Assembly: GCA_009869945.1 (NCBI GenBank)
Contig: WIXG01000353.1
Span: 1 to 64,000 of the forward strand
Length of the DNA stretch: 64,000 nucleotides
Direction: 5' to 3'
Source of the DNA: Mesaphorura yosii
Taxonomy: Eukaryota; Arthropoda; Collembola; Poduromorpha; Tullbergiidae
In this document: one piece after another, positions 39,157 through 51,326 of the stretch
How the letters are laid out: each line of letters opens with the position of its first letter
How positions within the stretch are numbered: the first letter of the stretch is position 1
The notes under the pieces: model-generated
Databases searched by the model: none
Told to the model about the DNA's origin: nothing
The model's input: only the letters and a program-made list of their open reading frames with translations
Translations under genes and position numbers: made by a program

Positions 39157-41205
39157 ATGCAATCGCTGAACATTGACGCTGCTCGCAAACTGGGCCAGGA
39201 GGAACAGGCGAATGCCGAATCACGGGCTGCCGCCGGCGCTGGAGTGGGCGCCGGCGCTGCCGCCACGAGCCTTGAGACACCCGCACCGCAGATGGCAGAC
39301 ACAGGAACTCCGTACTCGCTGAACACGCCCGATATCCTCAACTCCCTCATCAGCATCACGACGAATCCATTCTTTGACAATATTCCAATGACCACGGAGG
39401 CTAGAGACGATGGCTCTGGCGCTGCGAGCACCACAACGAACACGACGACGGCAGGAGGCGCGGCATCGAACAACGGCGACGTGGCCGGCGGAGGAAGCGA
39501 CCAAGAATCAGCGGGGACGCCTCAGGAGGCTTCGACATCCGTGTCAACAGGCACGTCCTTCGGCAGTGACGAGGATCGCAAGGTTTTCGCGACGCTCGAG
39601 GCTCCAATGGCCGGACCTTCGCCCAACACCTCCTCTATGGCTCCCTCAGCTTCAGCCCCGCCCCCAACTTCGACGTTGACCTCAGTCCAGTCGATGACCT
39701 CCCAACTGATAAAGGACTCCCTCAAGCACACGATTCAGTCCAAACGCAAAAACAGCGGCAAGGAGGATCTGGACATCAAAGCCGAGCTGCAGGCAGCCAA
39801 AGTGCGCAGGAAGGAAGAGGTAGGCACGGGCACGGGAAAACGACTCGGAACAGCGACGGTGACGGCAGCAGCAGCAGCGGAAGGAAAAACGGGGGACAGG
39901 GCAACGAACACAACGACGACAGCGACCAAGGTTGCATTTCTTGAAGGGAAAATTACTATCCGGGTTTTGTGTGTTTAAATGTGAATTAATTGGTATATTA
40001 ATCTTCATTTCATATGTCGTTTAGTCGTTTTTTCGTGACGTTTTTCGGGTGAGTTTATCAGAAATGTAACTTTAAATGTGTCGTTGTCGTTCGTTCGTTC
40101 GTGATCGTGTTTCTTGTCGTTACTGCTGCTGCTGAAACTGAAGCTGTTTTGGGTTAAATTACTGAAACTGTGTAATTAATGTGTTGATGAATATTGGACT
40201 CAAAATTGGCATAGGCTTCTTTTGTCTAATTTTGGTGCTCAAAATCACGGCCATGGCCAAAACAGTGCAAAAAATCAAGCAAATTTGAGAAGCTTGGCAT
40301 TAAAGGCATTAATTACGAGTTTTGTATTTCAATTTGGCTTTGGATGTTGATGTTCAAGCTGAAATTGATAATCGTTCAGCGTAGCGTAGCGTAGATGCGG
40401 AGTAGAAGTAATAATTTGTTGTCAGCTCCGGCCTTGAAGAAATTTGAATACTTGTTGACAACGTGGAAGATTAATACGCTCAAGCGACAAAGAAAAAGTC
40501 CAATATTCATCTCACGCGCAGCGCTCGCATTTGGCGTGGCGCTTGCTAGTTTGAAGATTAAAGATGACATTTAACTAATTCTCTTCCGTTTCTATTGTTT
40601 GTGTCTGCAGCTGACGCCAGAAGACGAAGAGCGTCGAAGGCGACGTCGAGAAAGGAACAAAGTCGCTGCCACCAAATGTAGGAACAAAAAGAAGGAAAAG
40701 ACTGGACTCCTCGCAATTGTAAGCTGACCTTTTGATCCTGTAACGAACAACAACTTTAATTCATTCCATTTTATGCTTGCAGGAGTCGGAAACGCTTGAG
40801 GGCAGCAACATTTCCCTGAAGAGCGAGATTTCGCAGCTGGAGCACGAGCGACAGCAGCTGCTCGAAGTTCTGACGGCCCACAACTCTGTATGCATGAAGG
40901 TGCACAAGCCTAACGCCCGTCTGCCTCAAATCCACGCTCACGCCCACTTACACAGCCACAGTCAGTCGGCGCCCGGGCAGCTCCAGCATCACAGCCACAG
41001 CCCTCCAATGCCGGTGGCCGGCGCGGCCAGTTTCTACTCCCAGCACTTGCCCCCCTCTCACAACGGCTACCACCACCCTTCGATACATCCTCACCTGTAT
41101 GGCGTCGGCGTTGGAGGCTCCCATGCCCATTGCCACATGATGCACCCCCACCACCACGGAGTGCACGCCATGCACCATGCCCAACAGTCGACGATCCAGC
41201 TTTGA
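39157..41205 (+). CDS. Atf3: bZIP transcription factor, ATF3/JDP2 family
   Basis: Three coding exons (39157-39819, 40611-40718, 40783-41205; 1,194 nt, 397 aa). Exon 2 encodes the basic region with [20 protein letters not shown], the N-x2-AA-x2-CR DNA contact signature in the ATF3/JDP2 form. Exon 3 begins ESETLEG and carries the leucine zipper ([19 protein letters not shown]). The first 221 residues are Ala/Ser/Thr/Gly-rich and probably disordered, with a conserved-looking [16 protein letters not shown]. The last 90 residues are extremely His/Pro-rich. Vertebrate ATF3 is only about 180 aa, while insect Atf3 proteins also have long arms. Expected role: nuclear stress-responsive factor binding AP-1/CRE sites as a dimer. 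The start lies just after a splice acceptor, so 5' UTR exon(s) are upstream. Confidence 0.9.
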
Positions 41206-41704
41206 GCGACCAATGAGCACGCACGACTTACGCTTACGCGTACAAGCCAGCCAATAACCAACAGCCTCAATGTCAAATTAAATCAGTGATGTCTTCATTT
41301 GTGATATGAGATACCAATCAAACGAGTAACGAGTGCATTATGTTCGTTTACCAGTAGCCAATTAGTAAATACACGTTTACGTTTTGTTTTGTTTTGTTAC
41401 GGCCAGCGTGGACAGAATTGATAATCAATTGTGTTGCTTTATTGAATTGGCTGTTGAATTCGAGTCGATAGTCTATGATTGTTAGCATTTAGCGTTGAAA
41501 TGAGATGAGATTTTAATATATTCTTGTTGACCACGACGTGCATTATTAGCTTAAGCCTAAGCATTAGAAGATATTTTCCCTGTCTTGTCTTTCTTGCTTG
41601 TAACTTCCAAGAAGTGATTTCATGACCTGCTACGTGTCCAATTAAGAAAACACGAAAACTTGTAAATCGTATCCAAAATTTACGCGCAGTGCGGATGATG
41701 AGTT

Positions 41705-41710
41705 AATAAA
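41705..41710 (+). promoter_or_regulatory. Polyadenylation signal of the bZIP gene
   Basis: AATAAA about 500 nt after the stop, implying a half-kilobase 3' UTR. Confidence 0.5.
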
Positions 41711-43365
41711 ACGTGCCTTAATTCGAAAATATTCGAAATATCGTGAATTTGTGACCATCGCCAATACCAATCACCATCGCGTGCATGGGCATCGATTTGC
41801 TTGCTGATTTGCTCGGTCGTGCGTGCAGAAAACATGCAAGCTTGTTAATTTTGCTTCTTCGCTCAAAGAGCCAGCAAGTCAGAATCCAGAATCCAGTCCG
41901 GACTGCCGGATTCTGATTACATCATTGGCATTGTATTCCAGTGAGTTTTGACTTGACTAGATTGAAGGATGATGTCATTGTGTGTACAAGATGTAGGTGA
42001 AGATCATGACTCCGCACTGGACAGGGGACACCTCACTGTAAGCGTCACGGATGTACCTAGCTCAGCAAACGCGCACTCATTTAATGCATCATTGCTTCAT
42101 TGCATCATAATTCATGAATCTTGTCTTCACTTGGCATATGACAAGGTTCAACCAGCTTTGCTTTTGCTCCTGGCTCGATTCTTGATTTTTCTTGGCTCAT
42201 TTCTAAATTTACGAGGATGATTAACTCGTTCATGACCAACGAACCACCAACAAAATTGGACATGAATTAAATTAAGGTCGCTGGAGCCCCCTACCGAGAA
42301 CAGAGCCTTTGGAGCCAGACGAAGACCAAACTACGCAGTGTACGCAGAACAGCGCTGCGCTGCGCCGTGTCCGCAACACGACGTGACGCTAATTGAAATG
42401 TCAAAATATGAAACATGAGACGACGTTAATGCAGAAAATAATATGTACTGCCTGCCTTCTGCCTTGACTGTACTTGTACTTGTGCTTGAACATTACAATA
42501 CAATTACAATTACAAGAGAGGCAATAAAGCACGATTGTTAAATTGCCAAGTCATTACTCGAACATTACAGATGCATTGCGCATGTACTTTAGTTTTACAT
42601 CGCATCTTCCGCAATCTTTACAAAGATATTTCGCCTCAGCTCTCCCGGAAGAGGCGAGATGAGACTCGCGACCTCGTCACAGCTACAGGGACGACTGGCC
42701 TGGAGAAGTCCACTCCAGACAGTCCAGAACCGAAGCCAGTTGATTTCCCACTTTAGCAATGGCGAGAAAGACACGCGATTTATTCCCACGTTGCCTGGCC
42801 TGCCGTGGCTTTTTTGTCACAAGCAATGCAATTTTTTGATGACTTTCCTATAATCTACTTTATTATAATAATACTCGGTCTAGTCTGGCCCGTGTACAGG
42901 TATCATCGAGCAGTGAGTCGATTACCGATAGCATCAATGTAGAAATGATAAGATTACGCAACGTGCGCTTCGAGTAGGCAGTCAATACGAGTTTTATAGC
43001 TGCGCTCTGCAATTTCATATGCCAACTGTCAATATCAATTATATCAAGCACAAAACAGCCGTCCGTAGCTGTAGCCGACTCGCACTGAAAGAACCTGGCC
43101 GAGTCTAATTTAATTTAACAAGCTGCAGATCAATAATACACCCACTCCCGATTGTCCGTTATTTTTACGTACGCCAGGCAGGCAGGCAGCAGCGTCAAAG
43201 AATTAAAAGTCATTAGCAGCAAAATAAATAGAATCTCGAAATTAAACTGCGTAAATTTGACTAAATCTAGACAATGAAGTGAATAGTTAACCAACGTAAC
43301 TGTGAAATTGTCGTAGTGGTCTTTCGCTGCTTCTGCTGTTGATTTGTGACCGTGATTGGCCGATT
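41711..43365. other. Intergenic; nothing recognised
   Basis: About 1.7 kb, AT-rich, with no coding signal I can support. A short GGCAGGCAGGCAGC run lies near 43175. Confidence 0.4.
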
Positions 43366-43682
43366 ATGGCCAGCGCCAGCACCACCAACTCAATCCTGTG
43401 GTTCCTCATTATGATTCTGCTCTCCTTTTGGGTAGCTGCCCTCTGCTCGGTGCTCTACATCTTCGTCTACACCATCGAGGCATGTGTCCCAAGCATTCAG
43501 GTAGGAAAATGATGGGTCGACGGCGACGGACTCCAAATGGCTTAAGATTTTAATCAGTTCACTGCCCGTATTTTCTTTTATGTCTCCAGACCTTCTCTGG
43601 CATTCTGCTTCTTGGAATGCAGCTCCCACACGCGTGCGCCAAGAAAATGCTGGCTGGAGATTCAGTGTCCTGCAACGGATGA
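43366..43682 (+). CDS. Small two-TM membrane protein (75 aa)
   Basis: Two exons (43366-43500, 43590-43682; 228 nt). The product has a hydrophobic segment ILWFLIMILLSFWVAALCSV running into LYIFVYTIEACVPS, then a second moderately hydrophobic stretch SGILLLGMQL followed by PHACAKKMLAGDSV. The intron has good GTAGG/CCAG borders and is phase 0. An AATAAA at 43918 fits a 3' UTR. The pattern (long TM, C-x-P turn, then an LP-HxCAKKM tail) looks like a conserved small uncharacterised arthropod membrane-protein family, but I cannot name it. Subcellular location and function are unknown. Confidence 0.75.
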
Positions 43683-43917
43683 GACGGTGACCTACGACTG
43701 GTCCTGACTTGTGATCGATTCGGAGCAACCAGCCAGGACACAGAAGCAGTATTTATGCCGATGGCGAGCGCCAAGTTTTTACGTGAATATTGCCGATATT
43801 GTTGTTAAGATTAGCTTAAGCTCACAACGTATTTAACGTTCTACTACTCGAGCAACTCGTCTGTGTATCTGTGTTATTGTTATTTTTGTACTTATTTAAG
43901 GACTTTGACTAAGCATT

Positions 43918-43923
43918 AATAAA
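43918..43923 (+). promoter_or_regulatory. Polyadenylation signal of the small membrane protein gene
   Basis: AATAAA about 235 nt downstream of the stop codon. Confidence 0.5.
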
Positions 43924-45118
43924 AATTACTGTAATTCGTTCATTACACAAATATTCGAACTGAATTGGCATTCATTCATTGATTGTGAAGTTGGTGGAAG
44001 ATTGGACAGCCTGAAGTGACGATGAAGTTATTCACGAAGAATCCCCAGTGAAGCACCGCCATGATGACGAATGAAACCGAGCAGCAGCAGAGTCCCCAAG
44101 AAGAAGTACACGAAATAAAGAAACCTCATTCAGGAATCAGGGTTTATGAGGAATTCAGCATACAAAGAAATCCTGTTTGAATCTCGTCTCATCCTTGACC
44201 AGACAATATTTTTACATTGCTCGCTCCCGCATCTCATCTCCACATCCTTGCCTCAGCACCTTGCCACTTGCCTGCACCACACCGCACAAAAGATCAACCA
44301 GCCAGCCCGCACGTACTTTTCCTTTACTCGTACAGCATTGCAGAGAGCAGCCATTTCTGTGAGTGCGGCGTGTTCGTGCTCTTCTTGCCTGCAGCATTGC
44401 AGAGTGCAGGACCGTGCGAGCAGCAGCAGTTATAATTTTGGATCCGGTTAATTTTCACGATTCGCAATTAATTCAGTGGATGGTTCGCGATTAAATTGGT
44501 CAATCAGCTAATTAAGTGTGTGGGGACTGTTTAGCTACTGGTTGGAACAACAATACAAATGTAAGTCCACTCATTTAATCAGTTTTTGGCTGATTAGTGC
44601 AAGGGGTACCGGCAGCGTATTCTGCAGCATGTGCTGGCTGGGCATTGCATTGCGCAGTAGTAATATGCCAGTTCATTGAATCACTGATTAAACCCTCATT
44701 AGACGGCCTATTGCACTGAATAATTGCATTCACATGTGATTTATGCAGCAGTGAGTCGAAATTAGGCAGTTGAAGTTGAAAGTAAAAGTGCTGCCGGCAT
44801 AGTTGCCATAGAGCATATGGGCATGATTGGTGCTGATCTCTCTCTCCTCTAGGTAATGATGTGGCCTCCATTAAAGGCTGGCTGCTAGTCTAGTAGAAAC
44901 TGAGCTCAGTATCAGAATTTATTTCAAGCTACTTAGCTATTTGGTTGGTTAATTAATGGATTGGTTAGAATCCAAATCAGAACCAGAGCCAGTATTCTAA
45001 TTCGCGTCTTCTTCTGTCTGTCTGTGTAGGTAGACGTAAGACGTTAGAAGAGGAGAGAGAGATCAGAAATCAAAATCTAGCACCATAATTAAAGCAATCA
45101 GAATCAAGTTCAGCCACC
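43924..45118. other. Intergenic, upstream of NSA2
   Basis: No supported gene. Two overlapping short frames near 44028-44177 were noted: a plus-strand 38-codon frame starting MMTNETEQQQ and a minus-strand 33-codon hydrophobic frame. The right end holds the NSA2 promoter and 5' UTR. Confidence 0.4.
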
Positions 45119-45904
45119 ATGCCGCAAAACGAATACATCGAGCTGGCTCAAAAGCGCCATGGCGTCCGCCTCGACTACCACGAACGGAAACGCAAGCGAC
45201 TGGCCCGTGCTGCGAAGCTCAACTCCACCAAATCACAGAAGCTCCGAGGGCTGAAGGCTAAAATGTACAACAAACAGCGGTACAAGGAGAAAGTTCAGAT
45301 GAAGAAGACAATTCTGGCACACGAGAAGAAACTCAGCAAGAAGAAGGAAGAGGAACCGGTCGGTGGTGAAGGCGCAGTTCCCGCGTACCTTCTCGACCGT
45401 AATCAGCAGTCGACATCAAAAATCCTATCGAATACAATCAAGCAAAAGCGGAAGGAGAAGGCTGCAAAATGGGACGTTCCGATACCTAAAGTTCGTGCTC
45501 AATCCGAAGCTGAAGTCTTCCGTGTCCTGAAGTCTGGCAAAACCAAACGCAAAGCCTGGAAGCGAATGGTCACCAAAGTCACATATGTGGGCGAAGGATT
45601 CACTCGAAAGCCACCAAAGTTCGAGAGGTTTATCCGACCGATGGGCCTCCGTTTCAAAACAGCCCATGTCACTCATCCAGAACTTAAAGCCACGTTCCAG
45701 CTTCCGATTCTAGGCGTTAAGAAAAATCCGAGCAGTCCAATGTACACTAGCTTAGGCGTTATTACAAAGGGTACTGTGATCGAGGTTAACGTTAGCGAGC
45801 TGGGACTAGTAACAAATACAGGGAAAGTTGTTTGGGGTAAATACGCTCAAGTTACAAACCATCCTGAGAATGATGGGTGCATTAATGCTGTGCTGATTGT
45901 TTAA
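45119..45904 (+). CDS. NSA2: Ribosome biogenesis protein NSA2 homologue
   Basis: An intronless 261-aa frame (family length about 260) with a strong GCCACC context at the ATG. It starts [20 protein letters not shown] and keeps the NSA2 core: a highly basic N-terminal helix, [60 protein letters not shown], and a C-terminal beta barrel related to eS8 ([14 protein letters not shown] ... [19 protein letters not shown]). Known role: nucleolar assembly factor for 27S pre-rRNA processing and the 60S subunit. An AATAAA lies at 46003. Next gene: RPS27A, same strand, about 0.3 kb on. Confidence 0.97.
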   Translation: MPQNEYIELAQKRHGVRLDYHERKRKRLARAAKLNSTKSQKLRGLKAKMYNKQRYKEKVQMKKTILAHEKKLSKKKEEEPVGGEGAVPAYLLDRNQQSTSKILSNTIKQKRKEKAAKWDVPIPKVRAQSEAEVFRVLKSGKTKRKAWKRMVTKVTYVGEGFTRKPPKFERFIRPMGLRFKTAHVTHPELKATFQLPILGVKKNPSSPMYTSLGVITKGTVIEVNVSELGLVTNTGKVVWGKYAQVTNHPENDGCINAVLIV

Positions 45905-46002
45905 ACGTTGATTAAGCCAGTGATTAATAGTTAAGTACATTTTGTACCTTCCTTCCAGCGCATTTACTATTCATATTCATATGTCGTCACTTGTTTGTGG
46001 AA

Positions 46003-46008
46003 AATAAA
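46003..46008 (+). promoter_or_regulatory. Polyadenylation signal of NSA2
   Basis: AATAAA about 100 nt after the stop codon. Confidence 0.6.
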
Positions 46009-46856
<848 letters not shown>

Positions 46857-46930
46857 TTATGCTGGGTTTTTATTACTGCTTGCATAACTATATCAATTAT
46901 TACGGTCACGTTGTTAAGAAATGAACTCAC

Positions 46931-46936
46931 AATAAA
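46931..46936 (+). promoter_or_regulatory. Polyadenylation signal of RPS27A
   Basis: AATAAA about 75 nt after the stop codon. Confidence 0.6.
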
Positions 46937-47093
46937 GGCGTGTCTCAACTCCATTGGGGCACAGTTTATTGGAAGCTGCTGGCGTTTGCGTTGCGTTTTG
47001 CGTAAGCTGCACTGTAATTATTACGTATTGAAGCTGTGCTGGTTTGACATTGGCGTCGTCCAGCATCCACTTTTCAGGTCATATTTGGGAAAA

Positions 47094-47497
47094 TCACACA
47101 ATTTGCTCAGATTTTACAGGAATATGCATGTAGAGCGTTGTCTGGAATGTTTTTGGGTCCCGTCGCTGTCCTCCAGGCAGGGCATTCATTTCTACAGCAG
47201 AAAATTACTCAACTTTCAATCAATTGTCGCATTAATTTGTAATCAAGCCAACCGAAGCTGGACTTGCACTTACCTGGATATTCTGACCCGTCGGGGCAAT
47301 CACAGCATTTACAGCACCAAATTGTGTAGGCACATACGCTCTGCATCAAATTATTAACTTAATCACTCAACATCCACTCCGAAATTGCAAAGTTGAATCT
47401 GGAGACTGGTCTCCAGCTTCTTGCTTACCAGCAATGTGATGAGAAGTGCACCCAAAGTCACCACGATCACAAAGTAGTCGGCGGAGAGGACGGCCAT
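47094..47497 (-). CDS. Small Cys-rich single-pass membrane protein (77 aa)
   Basis: Three short exons assembled from splice sites (47497-47429, 47340-47274, 47191-47094; 234 nt, in phase). The product opens MAVLSADYF, has one TM helix (VIVVTLGALLITLLSVCAYT), then a juxtamembrane IWCCKCCDCPDG cluster typical of palmitoylation or metal binding, and a short polar tail ending HIPVKSEQIV. All introns have GTAAG donors and YAG acceptors. The frame remains open upstream of the chosen Met to 47647 (an MLMSSWSHP start), so the N-terminus may be longer. Not recognised. Convergent with RPS27A. Confidence 0.6.
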
Positions 47498-48482
47498 TTC
47501 ACGACAGCAGGATTTCGATATCGATCTTCTACCTTGTGCGGACGGCTGGATCGGACGTGTATGAGTTCGGCCTTGACTTTGACTTTGAGCGTTGAGGGTC
47601 TTCCCGAAATTGAGCAAATCCGGGTGGGACCATGAACTCATGAGCAATGCGTTCGATTCGCTGTCATCTACTCTTGTTTTGGCTTGACTATTTACGGATC
47701 TAATGTCCAGTTCTATTTATTCGAAGTTCGTTAAGACGAAATACCAAACACATTTCAACAGGCAGCTGCGCTTGAAAGTGAAGTCACCTCGCCCTGGTCC
47801 CCAGCGAGTACACATTATAAAAGCTAAAGTGCTTCGTAACTTGTCCAGAGTATTTCGTGCTAAATTGATGTCATGTCATATGTCGGGCATGTAGGCCATG
47901 CTTGCTTGCTTGCTGGAGCAAAGCACAATAATAATTAAGAAGCTTATTAAAATTCCGAATAGCATCTGGTGCGATTGTATTGTGTGTCCTGAAAGGGAAT
48001 TGAATTGAAGTTCAGCGTTCAGCCTCAGCCGGCCTGGAATCTCGAGACGACACGACTCTACGCGCTACACGTGAGCAAATGCCGAGGTCTCGTCATCTCA
48101 ATCAGGCCAAGCCAGCCACATTGCCAAGCACCGCCGCATCGCAGGAGCTCGCAGCTAAGTATTCACACTCAACAGCGTTCATGCTCAGTCCGTTCAGACT
48201 CGGGTCTCGGCCACTGATTAATCTTAAAACCACAAAATCCACAATGAATCAAAACTCAAACCGTTCCAGTCTACATTTCCTTTTCGCCCTGTCCTTGTGC
48301 AAGCTGTGAGCTAAAGACACAGACGCGTCTTGAGCAATTTATTAGCCCATTTCTGCAATAAGTTACAATGAATCGAAACATTAGACGATTAATTAGGCAT
48401 TAATTAGTGAGAATACTCTGTCACTGCCAATCCTGTACTGCGTTCTTAAGATTCGACTTGTCGGAAGCCAGTTTCTTGCGAA
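47498..48482. other. Intergenic; nothing recognised
   Basis: About 1 kb between two divergent genes (the Cys-rich membrane protein on minus and the peptide-precursor-like gene on plus). Presumably it holds both promoters. Confidence 0.4.
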
Positions 48483-49016
48483 ATGGCGAGTTTTCAAGTC
48501 TGGGTTTCCTTACTCGTGATCTCGTGCACCAGCTTCAGATGTGCAGCCATCAAAATCAGGGCTGACACCATCCAACAGGACCACGAATCTATATCCTATC
48601 GTGGGGATGGTCCCGATTCGGATTCTGACTACGAATTGCCTGCCGTAAGATCGAAAATATGAAGCCAGAATTCAAATAGGCAAAACTTTACTCACACTGC
48701 TATCTCGCAGGTGGATTCAAGCGCCAAACGCAGCACAGTCGCTGGCGGAGCCGAGGCAAACACGGTAGAAATTCCTTCATTCGAGCCACATGACATTCCC
48801 ACACGGAGCCTCTACGACGCGGATGGATTAGAATTGGATCCAGAGACAGACGCAAAAGAAGATGGCGATGAGGATGCGGAAGATGAAGATGGCGAAAATG
48901 AGAAAAAACGGCAAATACGCTCCGGAACCGCGGAAGGAGTCAGAGGCAGAAGAAAACGCAAAGCCTCAAAGGCCTGTTCGTCCGTTCTTAGGTATTGGGC
49001 AGGTTGCAATATGTAA
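48483..49016 (+). CDS. Secreted peptide-precursor-like protein (155 aa)
   Basis: Two exons (48483-48644, 48711-49016; 468 nt, phase 0). The N-terminus is a clear signal peptide (MASFQVWVSLLVISC ... CAA). A polar, acidic spacer follows (DPETDAKEDGDEDAEDEDGE). Basic processing sites are SAKRS, EKKRQ and GRRKRK. After the last lies a short C-terminal peptide ASKACSSVLRYWAGCNM with two cysteines that could form a ring of nine residues. This is the layout of a neuropeptide or peptide-hormone precursor. There is no Gly after the final Met, so no C-terminal amidation is predicted. Family not recognised. AATAAA at 49140. Confidence 0.7.
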
Positions 49017-49139
49017 TCAGCAGATTCTTAATTATTATGATCAATAACCGACGACCGACGAGTGATTAGATTCGAACTTAAAGTGAGTTTTTTTGAGAAG
49101 CTGTTAAATTCTACTTTTGTACTGCCTTGCTACTTCACC

Positions 49140-49145
49140 AATAAA
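49140..49145 (+). promoter_or_regulatory. Polyadenylation signal of the peptide-precursor-like gene
   Basis: AATAAA about 125 nt after the stop codon. Confidence 0.5.
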
Positions 49146-49958
49146 TCCTTTTGTTGAAAACAAAGAACTGCCGACATGAAGACAAGCCCCCGCGCCGGGA
49201 AACGAGCACAGAATCTCAGAGATCGTAAATTGCACTTGAAGTTGAACGGACTTGTGTGCTTGTCCTCTCGTCTTCGTGATGTAGATTTTTGACTAAACAA
49301 ACTAGTCCCAATTCACTTGTGACTTACTTCCGATGATGTTACTGAACTTTATTCAGACTGGGTTTGGAATATCGCATCGGGAGAAAACAAAAGCCACTTG
49401 TCGAATATTAGCAAACAGAGACTCAACAATCAGCACACATGGACAAAGCTGAGCATCAGGCGTCGAAGGTTGTTCGGGGTAAGTTAAGGTTGGCATTGTG
49501 CCATCGGCCATCGGCCATGCTCTTTGAATTTGTTATTAATCAGTACTAATTTCAGCCACTAATCTAAGGTTTGGCTTCTTTCTGTCTTGCTCTTAACTTC
49601 AATCCCTTGCGCCGGTCTTAAGATTGCTTAATATTATGCTGCTCCTAACCGTCTTACGGGCTTAGATAGCCGGTGACAGGCGTGGCGGCCGGATTTTGGG
49701 CTGCTTGATTTCTTTGGTTTGGCTGGCTTTGGCTGTATCCTGAATTTAGCTTCAATTCTGGCTAATGATTCTGAATCATGTTCATATTCGTTTCAGATTG
49801 ACAGACTCGCAGACGGGCTCGGTTTTTGTCCTCATTTCACTGGGTTAAACGTTAAACGCAATTGCATTCGAAATTGGGCACAGGACTCGTGCTTTCAGCC
49901 ATCAGCTTTAACTATTTAAGCTTTCTTTTCATAAACCATCCGGGTTTTCTATGCCAAG
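49146..49958. other. Intergenic, upstream of CMPK2
   Basis: No coding signal I can support. The CMPK2 promoter and 5' UTR should be at the right end. Confidence 0.4.
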
Positions 49959-51030
49959 ATGTTATTGTCTCTCCTGAGACTAAAATCTGTCAACCCACTC
50001 TCAAAGTCGACTTTACAACAGAAATTCCCTTCTTTCGCAGTGTATCGAAGCTTGGATCAAGTACTTGGAGTGTTAACTTTTTCAGAGGTAAGAGTACGGC
50101 AATGCCCCCATTGCTGCCATTCTTTTTGGTGAAGGCTACGGAGTTCTTTTATTTCGACAGAACTACAACTTTCCTCAAGTGAAACAGTTGCTGGAAGTTG
50201 CGTCAGCACGAAACCTCATCAAAAAATCACCAAATGGGACCTACGTTCCCACCACGACTTCGACCTTGGCTGGAGGACTCAAAAGAGATGACAAGTCGCC
50301 TTTCGTTGTGATTGAAGGACTTGACGGAAGTGGTGAGCAAAACTATTGAGTACGAATTTGAGGGATTGATCTCACTCGAGCTTGCTAATTTCAGGCAAAA
50401 CAACTCTGACCGAGCTTCTACGCAGCAAATTCAATCTCCACAGGCTGGAAACGCCTCCGGAGTACATTCGATCTATAAATCAAGTCAACATTCGAGAATT
50501 CTTCGACCAGCAGTCAGAGACCTTGAAGAGAGCATTTTATGGAATGGGGAACTATTTAGCTTCAAAGGATGTGCTGGAGTCCAAGCAGCCAATTGTGATG
50601 GACAGGTAAATGGTCAATTGTCATCGTCAATCACGTCAAGTAGCAACCTTGTCATTGTTACAGATTTTGGCACAGCACGACAGCCTACGCATTTGCCAAT
50701 TTCCTCAAAGGAGGCGCCGGTGATGCTTGCTACGCAAACGAAGACTTGAGCTGGCCACGCGATCTCGTTCAGCCAAACCTCGTCCTCTTCCTGACTGTGT
50801 CCGAAAAGGAACGCCTGCGCAGACACCGAACTCGTGCCAACTTCACAAACACGGTGGAGGAGCAGATTGTTGCTTCAGACGTCAACTTTCGTGAGAATCT
50901 GAAGAAATGCTACAAGAAAATCAGCGGTGTCCGCTTCGAGGAATTTGACTGTGATGGTCCACAGAACGAAACCTGTGACAGACTTCTTAACTTTGTCTCG
51001 AAAATGTTTCCTGACCTCAAAACTCATTGA
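49959..51030 (+). CDS. CMPK2: Mitochondrial UMP-CMP kinase 2 (thymidylate-kinase fold)
   Basis: Four exons (49959-50087, 50161-50332, 50395-50605, 50664-51030; 879 nt, 292 aa). Residues 1-27 are basic and hydroxyl-rich with few acids (MLLSLLRLKSVNPLSKSTLQ), as in a mitochondrial presequence. The kinase domain begins SPFVVIEGLDGSGKTTLTEL (P-loop GLDGSGKTT, split by intron 2), with PIVMDRFWHSTTAYA (DR motif of thymidylate kinases), LVLFLTVSEKERLRRHRTR (lid Arg-rich) and a C-terminal helix. The RAFYGMGNYLAS and WPRDLVQPNL stretches match CMPK2 rather than cytosolic dTMP kinase. Phosphorylates dUMP/dCMP in the mitochondrial salvage pathway. Vertebrate CMPK2 is longer at the N-terminus (about 450 aa). 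Confidence 0.9.
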
Positions 51031-51326
51031 CATTGACATTACACGAACCAAAATCTAAATCCTAAATACCTAAATCCACGTGAACATGGCATTAATTTAA
51101 CTGATAATGAGCATACAGCACAATATTGAAATATTCAACTGTAATTAGATAAAAATTCTTCATTTATTGACACTTCACGGTAACAATTGTGGAAATCACG
51201 AATAATTAATCGCTGTATGATGTAAGTAAAGGAATGTGAGCTTACTACTCTTATAAATTGGATTGAATTGCCTCATTTTAATTTGGGCACGAAGAATCAT
51301 GCCGCACCATGAATTATCTGCTGAAA

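Noticed and set aside
44028..44177. Plus 38-codon frame (MMTNETEQQQ start) and minus 33-codon hydrophobic frame
   Set aside because: Either could be a micropeptide, but they overlap each other and nothing but the open frame supports them.
48975..49016. CNMamide identity for the peptide ending CNM
   Set aside because: CNMamide rings are short (four residues between Cys) and the precursor needs a Gly after Met. Here the ring holds nine residues and a stop follows directly.
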